From Treponema sp. UBA937 (lineage in GTDB: Bacteria; Spirochaetota; Spirochaetia; Treponematales; Breznakiellaceae): a stretch of 32,598 nt of DNA. Each line of letters starts with the position of its first letter. Position 1 is the first letter of the stretch. This document shows, in pieces, positions 15,893 to 23,417 of this stretch. A program made the translations under genes and the position numbers. The stretch spans positions 24,815 through 57,412 of the forward strand of contig DBDH01000003.1 in NCBI GenBank assembly GCA_002293455.1, given 5' to 3'. Under the pieces are notes generated by a model, which saw only the letters and a program-made list of their open reading frames with translations, was not told the DNA's origin and ran no database searches.

Positions 15893-17163
15893 AAGAACTC
15901 AATTATGATATAGCCGTCATCGGCGGAGGCGCTGCCGGAATGTCGGCGGCTTTGGAAGCCGCTTCCGCCGGATTTTCCGCCGCCGTCATTGAACGGGAAG
16001 ATGAACTGGGCGGAATTCTCATGCAGTGCATCCATAACGGATTCGGCCTTCACGAATTCGGCGAAGAATTGACCGGCCCGGAATTTGCCGGACGCTTGGC
16101 CGATAACATAATCGATTCAAATATCGATGTGTATTTAGGAACGACGGTAACTTCTCTGCAAGAAGAAGAATCTTCCGGCACAGGCGCGGCGCGGAAACGC
16201 AAAGTGTTGTTCTGCGTATCTTCTCAGCGGGGCGTTTTAAAGATCACAGCCGGAGCGGTAATTCTTTCCATGGGCTGCCGTGAGCGGAACCGCGGAAATG
16301 TGCGGATTCCCGGTTCGAGGCCTGCGGGAGTGTATACCGCGGGGCTTGCCCAGCGTCTGGTTAACATCGAAGGCTACATTCCCGGCAAGGAAGTTGTCGT
16401 GATCGGTTCCGGCGACATCGGGCTCATTATGGCGCGGCGCATGAGCTGGATCGGGTGCAAGGTAAAAGCCGTCGTTGAAATTATGCCCTATCCTTCGGGA
16501 TTGACGCGGAACATTGTTCAGTGCCTGCGTGATTTTGATATTCCGCTTTATCTGTCATCGCACACAACAAACATTTTCGGCAGCAACCGGGTTGAGGGAA
16601 TTGAAGTTACACCCATGGAAAAAGGCGTTCTCGTTCCTGATAAAGCGTTCCGCATCGACTGCGACACCGTACTGCTTTCCGTAGGGCTCATTCCCGAAAA
16701 TGAATTATCCAAGGACGCAGGCGTCGCATTGCATGACGCGACCAACGGCCCCATCGTTGATTCCGCTTTGATGACCAATGTTGACGGAGTGTTCGCCTGC
16801 GGGAACGTGCTGCATGTTCACGACTTGGCGGATTGGGTTGTGGAGGAATCCCGCCGCGCCGGCCGTTATGCCGCGGAATATTTAAAAGGTACCGCGCCGT
16901 CAAACCAAATCAAAGTGAAGGCAGGATCGAATGTGCGCTATGTAAATCCCGGAAAGCTGAATCTGCAAAGGGACAACAAAGTGTATCTTCGTTCGCTCAT
17001 CGTTAAGAATGACGCGGTTCTGGAATTCAAGGTTGATAATCGATTGATCAAATCAATTAAGAAAAATCACGTTCAGCCTTCGGAAATGATCAATCTGACC
17101 ATCGGCCCCAAAGAACTGGAAGGATGTAATCCTGAATCGGTTATGGAATTTTCTATTTTGTAA
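15889..17163 (+). CDS. FAD/NAD-linked oxidoreductase, partner of the GlpA-like protein
   Basis: This 424-residue protein is of the pyridine nucleotide-disulphide oxidoreductase fold. The FAD motif is DIAVIGGGAAGMSAALEAAS at residues 5-24, with LGGILMQCIHNGFGL just after. A second Rossmann motif for NAD(P), VVVIGSGDIGLIMARRMSW, lies near 168, and the family's VDGVFACGNVLHVHDLAD near 300. It starts with GTG, overlapping the previous stop by 4 bases, with GGAGG upstream. In related bacteria this protein sits between a GlpA-like enzyme and a DUF1667 protein, presumably passing electrons onward. The acceptor is unknown. Confidence 0.9.
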   Translation: MKELNYDIAVIGGGAAGMSAALEAASAGFSAAVIEREDELGGILMQCIHNGFGLHEFGEELTGPEFAGRLADNIIDSNIDVYLGTTVTSLQEEESSGTGAARKRKVLFCVSSQRGVLKITAGAVILSMGCRERNRGNVRIPGSRPAGVYTAGLAQRLVNIEGYIPGKEVVVIGSGDIGLIMARRMSWIGCKVKAVVEIMPYPSGLTRNIVQCLRDFDIPLYLSSHTTNIFGSNRVEGIEVTPMEKGVLVPDKAFRIDCDTVLLSVGLIPENELSKDAGVALHDATNGPIVDSALMTNVDGVFACGNVLHVHDLADWVVEESRRAGRYAAEYLKGTAPSNQIKVKAGSNVRYVNPGKLNLQRDNKVYLRSLIVKNDAVLEFKVDNRLIKSIKKNHVQPSEMINLTIGPKELEGCNPESVMEFSIL

Positions 17164-17178
17164 GAAGGAGGATGCGGA

Positions 17179-17568
17179 ATGCGTTCTTTAACTTGTATCG
17201 TGTGTCCTATCGGCTGTTCACTCTCTGTTGATGAAGACGCCAACGGCGGATTGATTGTTTCCGGCAACAAATGTCAGCGGGGATCAGCTTATGCCGAGGA
17301 AGAAATAAAAGCTCCCAAGCGGATTGTAACGGCAACCTGCAAAGTTTCTCAAAGCAAAGATGACGGGCCTTATTCCGAAACGCGGAACACACCGAATCGG
17401 CGGATTCCGGTTAAATCAACATCGCCTTGTCCAAAAGAAAAGATAGACGGTCTTTTAAAAGATATTTATAATACCGTCGTTACACTTCCGGTGAAAACCG
17501 GCGATATAATTATTTCCGATTGGAAGGGAAGCGGCATCGACATTGCGGTTACCCGTACTATGGAGTGA
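17179..17568 (+). CDS. DUF1667 cysteine-motif protein
   Basis: This 129-residue soluble protein matches the DUF1667 pattern. It has an N-terminal CIVCPIGC motif, a later GNKCQRGSAYAEEEIKAPKR motif, and a C-terminal beta-rich segment with PCPKEKIDGLLKDI. The cysteines could bind an iron-sulphur cluster or metal. Proteins of this family usually follow the two flavoproteins encoded here and are thought to be a third subunit or electron-transfer accessory. That role is inferred from gene order. A strong Shine-Dalgarno (AAGGAGG) lies seven bases before the ATG. The next gene starts 11 bases after its stop. Confidence 0.88.
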   Translation: MRSLTCIVCPIGCSLSVDEDANGGLIVSGNKCQRGSAYAEEEIKAPKRIVTATCKVSQSKDDGPYSETRNTPNRRIPVKSTSPCPKEKIDGLLKDIYNTVVTLPVKTGDIIISDWKGSGIDIAVTRTME

Positions 17569-17579
17569 AGGAATCATAT

Positions 17580-18068
17580 ATGAAGCAGAACGATAAAGAA
17601 AAAAAAGAAGCGGCAGAGTTTTGGAAAAACTATGAGGAAATCCACGGCGAAAAAGTTCTTGCTTTTAATTTGGGTCTGTACCTGAAAGGCTGCGCGGACA
17701 TAGCGGATTCCCTTTGGGGACTTTTGATTGCCACCGAAGGCGGTTTCCGCTTTCATCACTTCCCCCAGGAGAGTTGGATTTCCGCGCTTTCAAGGGTAAC
17801 ATCAGGCGGCGGGAAAGGTCCCAAAGAAGTAACTCTTTTCATCCCCGCGGAAAAAATAATCTCCGTTGAGTGCCGTATCGAAAGAAACTGGCTGAAAAAA
17901 ATCTTTACCGCCGGCCGGCCGCTCTTTGTGTTAAGATACTGCCACGAAGACGGCCGCGAATACGAACTCTTCGCCGAAACCGACAATAAAAGCATCGAAA
18001 TTGTTGAAGCGCTGAGGAAAATTGTTGAAGAGACTGGCGGGAAGAAACCTGACATACAAATAGAATAA
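17580..18068 (+). CDS. hypothetical cytoplasmic protein at end of the oxidoreductase operon
   Basis: This 162-residue protein has no signal peptide or membrane helix. I do not recognise the family. The middle is beta-rich (GGFRFHHF, EVTLFIPAEKIISVECR, PLFVLRYCHEDGREYELFAE) and the end is helical (IEIVEALRKIVEE), an arrangement reminiscent of a PH-like or GRAM-like barrel with a C-terminal helix. GAAGGA precedes the ATG at 17580. The open frame extends 20 codons upstream, but that part lies inside the DUF1667 gene. The 11-base gap makes co-transcription likely. A link to the oxidoreductases is not otherwise supported. Confidence 0.8.
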   Translation: MKQNDKEKKEAAEFWKNYEEIHGEKVLAFNLGLYLKGCADIADSLWGLLIATEGGFRFHHFPQESWISALSRVTSGGGKGPKEVTLFIPAEKIISVECRIERNWLKKIFTAGRPLFVLRYCHEDGREYELFAETDNKSIEIVEALRKIVEETGGKKPDIQIE

Positions 18069-18093
18069 TTTAAACAATTCTGTGATTTAACGA

Positions 18094-18122
18094 TTGACTT
18101 TTCACTTATTGAGACTTACACT
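18094..18122 (+). promoter_or_regulatory. possible promoter of the PTS EIIA gene
   Basis: TTGACT at 18094-18099 is followed after 17 bases by TACACT at 18117-18122, a fair match to a housekeeping promoter. Transcription would then start at or beside the ATG at 18130, giving a leaderless or nearly leaderless message. This fits the lack of a good Shine-Dalgarno there. A chance match is possible. Confidence 0.35.
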
Positions 18123-18129
18123 TGCATAT

Positions 18130-18576
18130 ATGAATCTCAAGACTGCACTTACCCAAGACACAATTAGTCTTCATTTAAAGGGAACCACAAAAGAAGAAAT
18201 TATCAACGAGCTGCTCGACATTCTGGTAAAAGCCAATAAAGTCCAGGATCGACCCGCGGCTCTGGCTGCAATCATGGACCGGGAACAGAAAATGTCCACC
18301 GGAATGAAGCACGGAATTGCTATTCCTCATGGAAAAAGCAACACTTTGCAAAATCTTGTTGCCTGTATCGGTATTTCAGATAATCCAGTGGATTTTGATG
18401 CCCTGGACCATGAACCGTGCCGTATTTTTATCATGACGCTTTCTCCGCTAGAAAAAACCGGTCCACATCTTCAGTTTCTGGCTGAAGTAAGCCTTCTTTT
18501 TAAAAGCTCCGAAAAACGCAATGAACTTCTTAACGCAAAAAGCGCGGAAGAAGTTTTTAAAGTGCTTTCAGAATAA
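18130..18576 (+). CDS. PTS EIIA-type protein (fructose/PtsN family)
   Basis: This 148-residue cytoplasmic protein has the EIIA fold of the fructose-mannitol/nitrogen PTS family. The phosphorylated histidine is His67 in the motif HGIAIPHGKS, preceded by MDREQKMSTGM. The end has the family's LLFKSSEKRNELLNAKS segment. No EIIB or EIIC gene is nearby, so a regulatory role like that of PtsN is more likely than sugar uptake. I chose the ATG at 18130, where the family's N-terminus begins (MNLKTALTQDTI). An in-frame ATG at 18094 adds 12 atypical residues. The hydrolase gene follows after a 104-base gap with no gene visible. Confidence 0.9.
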   Translation: MNLKTALTQDTISLHLKGTTKEEIINELLDILVKANKVQDRPAALAAIMDREQKMSTGMKHGIAIPHGKSNTLQNLVACIGISDNPVDFDALDHEPCRIFIMTLSPLEKTGPHLQFLAEVSLLFKSSEKRNELLNAKSAEEVFKVLSE

Positions 18577-18680
18577 GGACGATGGTAAGCAGATAATTTA
18601 GCTGACTCTTTTGAACGTGTTTCGGGATTTTAGTTTTTGAGACATCAGGCCGGGACAACCGGTAACAGGAGAGAAATCAC

Positions 18681-20567
18681 ATGCACGTTGAAAAGAATTA
18701 TATCAAAGATGATCTGGGAAGAACCCTTATGCTCCGGGGATGTAACTTGGGGGGAAGTTCAAAACTGCCTTTTGCTCCCAACGGAGCTTCTTGGGACAAA
18801 GATTCTCTCCAAAATCCGAAAACAGTGTCCTTTACAGGGCGTCCTTTTCCGCTTGAAGAAGCCGAATCTCATTTCAAGCGCCTTGCGGGATGGGGCTTCA
18901 CCTTCCTCCGTTTTAACATCACCTGGGAAGCCCTGGAACATGAAGGACCGGGCATCTACGATGAAGAATATCTCGCGTATCTCCGGAAAGTGCTGAATAT
19001 CGCCTATGAGCAGGGCATTTCCGTGTTTATCGACCCCCACCAGGATGTTTGGAGCCGCTGGACCGGCGGTGACGGAGCGCCTGCCTGGACCATGGAAAAG
19101 CTGGGCATAAATATCGACGCGCTTGATGATACGGGAGCCGCTTTTACTCATCAGCGTCATACGGATTCCTATCCCGCAATGATTTGGCCTTCAAACTACA
19201 GCAAATACGGCGCCGCGGCGATGTTTACGCTTTTCTTTGGAGGGAACATCTACGCGCCGGAGACCTTTGTTGACGGAATGCCGGTGCAGGATTGGCTTCA
19301 AGGCTGTTACATCGACGCGATGAGGCATTGTTACAGGCGCCTGAAAAACTGCAAAGCGATAGCGGGCTGGGGAACCATGAACGAACCCCATCCGGGATAT
19401 ATCGGCTGTCAAAATCTGGCAAATCTCGAAGAGTATGTTGTCGCGTCAGGTCCCATGCCCAGTCCTTTTGAAGCAATGGCCGCCGCCTCCGGGTTTTCGG
19501 TAAAAGTTCCCATCTACTCTATGATCAGTTTGTCGGGGCCGAAAATTAAAGGCTATACAACGATCAACCCGGAAAAACACACAATCTTCCGGGACGGCTA
19601 TGAATGCCCCTTTAAGAAAGCCGGCGTTTGGACCGATGAAGGCGGCGTTCCGAAACTGCTTAAACCTGATCATTTTAGTAAACTAAACGGAAAGCCCATC
19701 CGTTTTGTAGATGATTTCCTGAATCCCTTCATGCGCCGGTTTATTGACCGGATGAAGGCTGCCGATGAAAAATGCGTCTTTTTTATCGAAGGCGTTCCTA
19801 ATGATGATAATCCCCGCTGGGACGCGGAAGACAAAACTCCGGTCGTGAACGCCTTCCATTGGTATGACGGCGTTACGCTTTATACAAAATTCTTTACGCC
19901 TCATTTTTCCATCCAATCTGATACGGCAAAAATCTCTCTGGGAAAGAAACATGTCTTAAAGAGCTTTTCCGGTCAATTAAAAAGTATGATTGACTGGACC
20001 AAAAACAACATGGGAAACATGCCCTGTCTGTTAGGCGAGTTCGGGCTGCCTTTTGATCTTAACAAAAAAAAGGCTTTCAAAACCGGCGATTACCGGAAAC
20101 ACGAAGAAGCCCTTTCCATGTATTACGATGCCGTCGATGAGAACTTGCTGCATTCTACGATTTGGAACTACACGGCGGATAATTCCCATGAACACGGCGA
20201 TCATTGGAATGATGAAGATCTATCGATTTATCATAACGGAGAAGGCAGGGCAAAAGCCGGCTGGCTCCGCCCCTACCCTATGGCAACAGCCGGAACACCC
20301 ATACAGTTTTCATGGAACCGAAAAAAGCGCATCTTCACATATCAATTCCAGGCGGATCCCGCGATTCCCCATGAGACGGAAATTTACATGCCCGCCGAAT
20401 ATATCGGGGTATCCCCTCAAATAATGATAAAAGATTCGGAGGGAAAATCCATCGATTCCGTTCAGGCTGATTATCAAGCTGAAAAACAGCGGCTCTTTCT
20501 TCATTGCGGCGAATATTCGGGAACCGTTGTGCTTACTGTTGCCGGAAACTCACGGATAAGTGCTTAA
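18681..20567 (+). CDS. GH5 endoglycoceramidase/steryl-glucosidase-like hydrolase
   Basis: This 628-residue protein is a GH5-type beta-glycosidase. The likely acid/base is Glu235 in WGTMNEPHPGYIG and the nucleophile Glu453 in CLLGEFGLPFD. Other conserved blocks are FLRFNITWEALEHEGPGIYD and DPHQDVWSRWTGGDGAPAW. The C-terminal beta-sandwich (RPYPMATAGTPIQFSWN onward) matches the Glyco_hydro_5_C domain of endoglycoceramidases. The motifs and the 218-residue distance between catalytic glutamates recall the fungal glucosylceramide/steryl-glucoside hydrolases. There is no signal peptide, so it should act inside the cell. GGAGAG lies eight bases before the ATG. The 3' end overlaps the convergent transglycosylase gene by 18 bases. 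Confidence 0.88.
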   Translation: MHVEKNYIKDDLGRTLMLRGCNLGGSSKLPFAPNGASWDKDSLQNPKTVSFTGRPFPLEEAESHFKRLAGWGFTFLRFNITWEALEHEGPGIYDEEYLAYLRKVLNIAYEQGISVFIDPHQDVWSRWTGGDGAPAWTMEKLGINIDALDDTGAAFTHQRHTDSYPAMIWPSNYSKYGAAAMFTLFFGGNIYAPETFVDGMPVQDWLQGCYIDAMRHCYRRLKNCKAIAGWGTMNEPHPGYIGCQNLANLEEYVVASGPMPSPFEAMAAASGFSVKVPIYSMISLSGPKIKGYTTINPEKHTIFRDGYECPFKKAGVWTDEGGVPKLLKPDHFSKLNGKPIRFVDDFLNPFMRRFIDRMKAADEKCVFFIEGVPNDDNPRWDAEDKTPVVNAFHWYDGVTLYTKFFTPHFSIQSDTAKISLGKKHVLKSFSGQLKSMIDWTKNNMGNMPCLLGEFGLPFDLNKKKAFKTGDYRKHEEALSMYYDAVDENLLHSTIWNYTADNSHEHGDHWNDEDLSIYHNGEGRAKAGWLRPYPMATAGTPIQFSWNRKKRIFTYQFQADPAIPHETEIYMPAEYIGVSPQIMIKDSEGKSIDSVQADYQAEKQRLFLHCGEYSGTVVLTVAGNSRISA

Positions 20568-21356
20568 AAAACCGGCCCAGGCAAGAGCGAGAGAATCAAC
20601 GGGAATCAAAACTATTGGGTCGGGTTCTTCTTCGGCAGCGGCAAGCGCGGCGGCTTCCGCCTCTTCCTCGGCGATCCAAATACTCATTTCCGCAAGAAAT
20701 AGTTCCTCGATTTTTTGACTGGCGTTCAAGATTCTGGAAACATAATCCAGGGTTTTCTTGGGGGTTTCACCGTTCCTTACCCGGTTCAAACCGGCATTGT
20801 ACATCGCAAGCCCCGCAACATCCGACTTCGCGTAATCCAAACACCAGCGGAGATGAGCCAAAGCATAGCGCGTATTGGTCGCCGGATCAAAAAAATCCGC
20901 TTCTTTTAAGTTGGGGAAAGAACTTGAATTAAGCTGAAAAAGCCCGCGGTCTATCGAATTGTTCAAATTTCTATTGACCGCTTTCTGATTAAAACGGCTT
21001 TCTTCCCAGCTCAAAGCAAGAGCCAAAGCAGGATTGATATTCCGTTCCTCCGCCTCTTTCAAAACAAGTTCCGCAAGTTCGTTTGAATATATGATAGCTC
21101 CAAAAAACTCGATAACTTTTTCCCGAAACAGAACATTCCGGTACGCTTCCAGCATACTGTTGGGCTGTTCTTCCGCGTTAAAAACCAAGGACCTGTACTG
21201 TGCCGATTGTAACGCAAAAGCGGTATCGGCTTCATCATTTTTTACTTCTGTATCAAAAACTGATGTTTCAATATTTTCCGGTTCTGGATTGGAACATGCC
21301 GTAAAAACTATCACAAGTACCAAAACAATTTCAAATAACCAAAAACCTTTTTTCAT
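20550..21356 (-). CDS. lipoprotein lytic transglycosylase (SLT family)
   Basis: This 268-residue protein has a lipoprotein signal ending FTAC (Cys21), so it is anchored in the envelope. The SLT domain spans about residues 105-215. It includes the catalytic glutamate in SWEESRF (Glu119), DRGLFQLN near 136, and AMYNAGLNRVRNGETP near 195. Such enzymes cut peptidoglycan glycan strands. The tail is alanine/glutamate-rich and ends in a hydrophobic stretch, which is unusual and may reflect drift at the overlap with the convergent hydrolase. It lies 88 bases downstream of the FliL-like gene on the same strand, so the two may be co-transcribed. Weak AT-rich sequence fills the gap. Confidence 0.9.
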   Translation of the reverse strand: MKKGFWLFEIVLVLVIVFTACSNPEPENIETSVFDTEVKNDEADTAFALQSAQYRSLVFNAEEQPNSMLEAYRNVLFREKVIEFFGAIIYSNELAELVLKEAEERNINPALALALSWEESRFNQKAVNRNLNNSIDRGLFQLNSSSFPNLKEADFFDPATNTRYALAHLRWCLDYAKSDVAGLAMYNAGLNRVRNGETPKKTLDYVSRILNASQKIEELFLAEMSIWIAEEEAEAAALAAAEEEPDPIVLIPVDSLALAWAGFLSTYP

Positions 21357-21444
21357 TCTATCTTCATAATATAGAATCGGGGAAGAATAAGCAATAATCT
21401 CGAAAAAAATTTATCGCGCAATGATCATCCGCAGAGGGCATCCT

Positions 21445-21948
21445 TTATTCGATAATAACATAATCGGTAATATAAAGAACATCGATAAACCCAAGCCGGA
21501 GCCCGGCATTGTAACGTGCAAGAAGTTCCCTTTGAAGCTCCGCGTCTGTTTTAAGGCGGAGTTCATCGGCTGTCAAAGCCTCAAAATAGCCGCTTGTTTC
21601 GCTTCTGAATTGAGCAACTTTTGACGCCAGTTCTTCACTGAAACTTATATCATGAGGATTGTAAGGAAAAGCAACGGTGATCATCACCGCCGCGGACTTG
21701 GGCTCCGCGCTTTTTGTCCGGATTCTGCCGATACCTGTAAAGATTCCTTTACCGGTAAAAATCCCGCTGTCCGATTCCGCGTCTGCCTGCGGCTCCGAAC
21801 TGTACCCGGACCGTGTTTCTTCCGGCTTAAAAAAGAGAGCGAAGACCGTTCCCGCGAGAATAATCAGGAGTATTACGATGAGGATGCCCGCCAATATCCT
21901 TTGCATAATGATTAAACCCAAAGAAGGCTTATCCGCCGTGTGTTTCAT
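21445..21948 (-). CDS. FliL-family flagellar basal-body-associated protein (paralogue)
   Basis: This 167-residue single-pass membrane protein has a hydrophobic helix at about residues 17-40, a flexible linker, and a C-terminal FliL-like domain. The segments IFTGIGRIRTKS, AVMITVAFPYNPHD, YFEALTADEL and LLARYNAGLRLGFIDVLY are typical of FliL in spirochaetes. FliL surrounds the stator units of the flagellar motor. No flagellar operon is present here, so this is probably a stand-alone paralogue. No strong Shine-Dalgarno precedes the ATG, and an internal ATG at residue 15 is an alternative start that keeps the membrane helix. Confidence 0.78.
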   Translation of the reverse strand: MKHTADKPSLGLIIMQRILAGILIVILLIILAGTVFALFFKPEETRSGYSSEPQADAESDSGIFTGKGIFTGIGRIRTKSAEPKSAAVMITVAFPYNPHDISFSEELASKVAQFRSETSGYFEALTADELRLKTDAELQRELLARYNAGLRLGFIDVLYITDYVIIE

Positions 21949-21986
21949 TATGTTTTATTTTACCAAGGCGGAGCGGCAAAGACAAT

Positions 21987-22112
21987 AGACTTCCTCGGAA
22001 ACTCGGTTAGTTACCTCGGAAGTCTTTGCATTTGCTTTCGTTTTGTTCCAAAACGCTGCGCAAAATGCGGTTTTGCATGGAAGTTCCTCGAAAACTGAAG
22101 TTTCCAAGGAAC
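21987..22112. repeat. cluster of short inverted repeats in a divergent intergenic region
   Basis: AGACTTCC at 21987-21994 pairs with GGAAGTCT at 22018-22025. A 14-base arm at 22083-22096 pairs with 22099-22112 with two mismatches (GTTCCTCGAAAACT type). GCAAAA and TTTTGC form a small stem between them. The unit ACTGAAGTTT with TTCCTCGA also occurs at the very start of the window. This suggests dispersed palindromic repeats. No gene is seen in the 220 bases between the divergent FliL-like and LEA-type genes. Confidence 0.5.
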
Positions 22113-22169
22113 TCTTATATCTCCTCTGATGAGTTGGCAATATGAGATTTATTCTTTATCATATCTTTT

Positions 22170-23057
22170 ATGATGAAGATAAAGACTTGTATCACATTAT
22201 ACATATTCATTTTTTTTACCGGATTGATACTGTCCTGCAAAAGCACAGAACATTTGTTGGAAGAAATAGAACCTGAGCCGCTGCCGGCTCCTCTATCAAT
22301 GCTGACTTTTGAAAACGTTGAAGCTGAAACGCCGGAAATACTGCATCTCAATTTCTGCCTTGATCTTCACAATACGGCGCTGCATGACGCGGAATTGTTG
22401 TTTCAACATCCAACGTTGATGATAAACGGATTTCCCGCGGATGAAACATTGTTTTCAATTGAACTTCCGGAAGATGAAACATTGACAAAGCAAGAACGCA
22501 GAAACATCCCGCTCCGCCTTAGTTTCCGCGCATCAGAATACGAAAAAAGGCATCAACAAGATTTTGACGAATACGGACTTGTTCTCACCGTTCCCGTGCA
22601 ATATGTTTTTGCCGATGCCGCGGTGAGCACTTTCCCAAGCGCGGAAGCTCTTTTTCCCAGAGTGAGAAAACCGGATTTCATTATCACGACGATTAAGATT
22701 ATGCAGGCCGAGCTTATCAATACAAGGCTCAAGGTTTCTCTTCAAATTGATAACCCCAACCATTTTCCGGTCGAACTCACATCGTTCAATTATGAGCTGT
22801 ATGGAGACGGACGTTTCTGGTCGGAGGGCGAAGAAAAAAACATCCTGAAAATTCCCGCAAAAGAATCCGCCGGAATCGATGTATTCTTAACGATGAATTT
22901 CACCAACATGCGGCGTAACGTGCTGAATCAGGTCATCGCTATGACCGAAGTCCGCTACCGCTTTAAAGGGAACGCCGATGTTGAAACAGGAACAGAACAT
23001 CTTCCCAGGTTCACTATGGATTTTGAACAGGAAGGTTATTCGGAAGTACTGCGATAA
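22170..23057 (+). CDS. lipoprotein with LEA14-type (WHy) domains
   Basis: This 295-residue exported lipoprotein has a signal sequence ending LILSC with Cys23 as the modified residue. Two similar beta-rich segments follow, at about residues 45-150 and 160-285. The second has the clear LEA type 2 pattern (LKVSLQIDNPNHFPVELTSF, NYELYGDG, then IPAKESAGIDVFLTMNF). Such domains occur in stress-related and envelope proteins, and the function here is unknown. It starts with two ATG codons at 22170 and 22173 and lacks an obvious Shine-Dalgarno. The perfect hairpin at 23082-23106 follows its stop. Confidence 0.82.
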   Translation: MMKIKTCITLYIFIFFTGLILSCKSTEHLLEEIEPEPLPAPLSMLTFENVEAETPEILHLNFCLDLHNTALHDAELLFQHPTLMINGFPADETLFSIELPEDETLTKQERRNIPLRLSFRASEYEKRHQQDFDEYGLVLTVPVQYVFADAAVSTFPSAEALFPRVRKPDFIITTIKIMQAELINTRLKVSLQIDNPNHFPVELTSFNYELYGDGRFWSEGEEKNILKIPAKESAGIDVFLTMNFTNMRRNVLNQVIAMTEVRYRFKGNADVETGTEHLPRFTMDFEQEGYSEVLR

Positions 23058-23081
23058 TTACTGTATCTACGAACACGAGGA

Positions 23082-23106
23082 AAGGCTTCCCATGCGGGGA
23101 AGCCTT
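23082..23106. terminator. perfect 10-bp hairpin between convergent genes
   Basis: AAGGCTTCCC at 23082-23091 pairs perfectly with GGGAAGCCTT at 23097-23106 around a 5-base loop. It sits in the 54-base gap between the ends of the LEA-type lipoprotein gene (plus) and the small membrane protein gene (minus). The position fits a bidirectional terminator, although the following T runs are short on both strands. Confidence 0.65.
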
Positions 23107-23111
23107 AAGGG

Positions 23112-23324
23112 TTACGCAAGGAACGTAATATCCTTTTTTGTAACCATCGTGAAAATATCTACGATCCAGCCGATGCCGAAAATTCCGCCGGTGATAAACC
23201 AGATGATAGCGATGAGAGGTTTCCCTCTGAGGAAACGGTTGATGCCCTGCCATACAGGGTCGGCAAAAACAGTAAGGATAAGATTAACCGTCCAGTCCAT
23301 TGAATCAATTTGTGTACCTGCCAT
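23112..23324 (-). CDS. small membrane protein, TM2-domain-like
   Basis: This 70-residue protein has a hydrophobic hairpin at about residues 36-62 (IIWFITGGIFGIGWIVDIF), preceded by an amphipathic segment with WQGINRFLRGKP. The glycine-rich GGIFGIGWIVD motif resembles the last helix of TM2-domain proteins, but the first half is atypical, so the family call is tentative. AAGGAG lies seven bases before the ATG, a strong sign of a real gene. It is transcribed toward the shared hairpin. The 93-base gap upstream, before the phosphatase gene end, holds nothing recognisable. Confidence 0.75.
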   Translation of the reverse strand: MAGTQIDSMDWTVNLILTVFADPVWQGINRFLRGKPLIAIIWFITGGIFGIGWIVDIFTMVTKKDITFLA

Positions 23325-23417
23325 ACGCTGCTCCTTGTCAATATGAATAAAACATTTTGAATAAACATTTCATTCATTCTCTATTGATTTCGGCCGATCT
23401 GTCAAGTAACCTTCACC

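Noticed and set aside
21955..22140. 61-residue minus-strand ORF over the intergenic repeats
   Set aside because: It consists of the palindromic repeats read in frame, without a Shine-Dalgarno. Repeat structure explains it better than coding.
23112..23324. Calling the small membrane protein a Pmp3/YqaE homologue
   Set aside because: It lacks the PPLGV motif of that family. The glycine-rich hairpin fits a TM2-like protein better, and only loosely.
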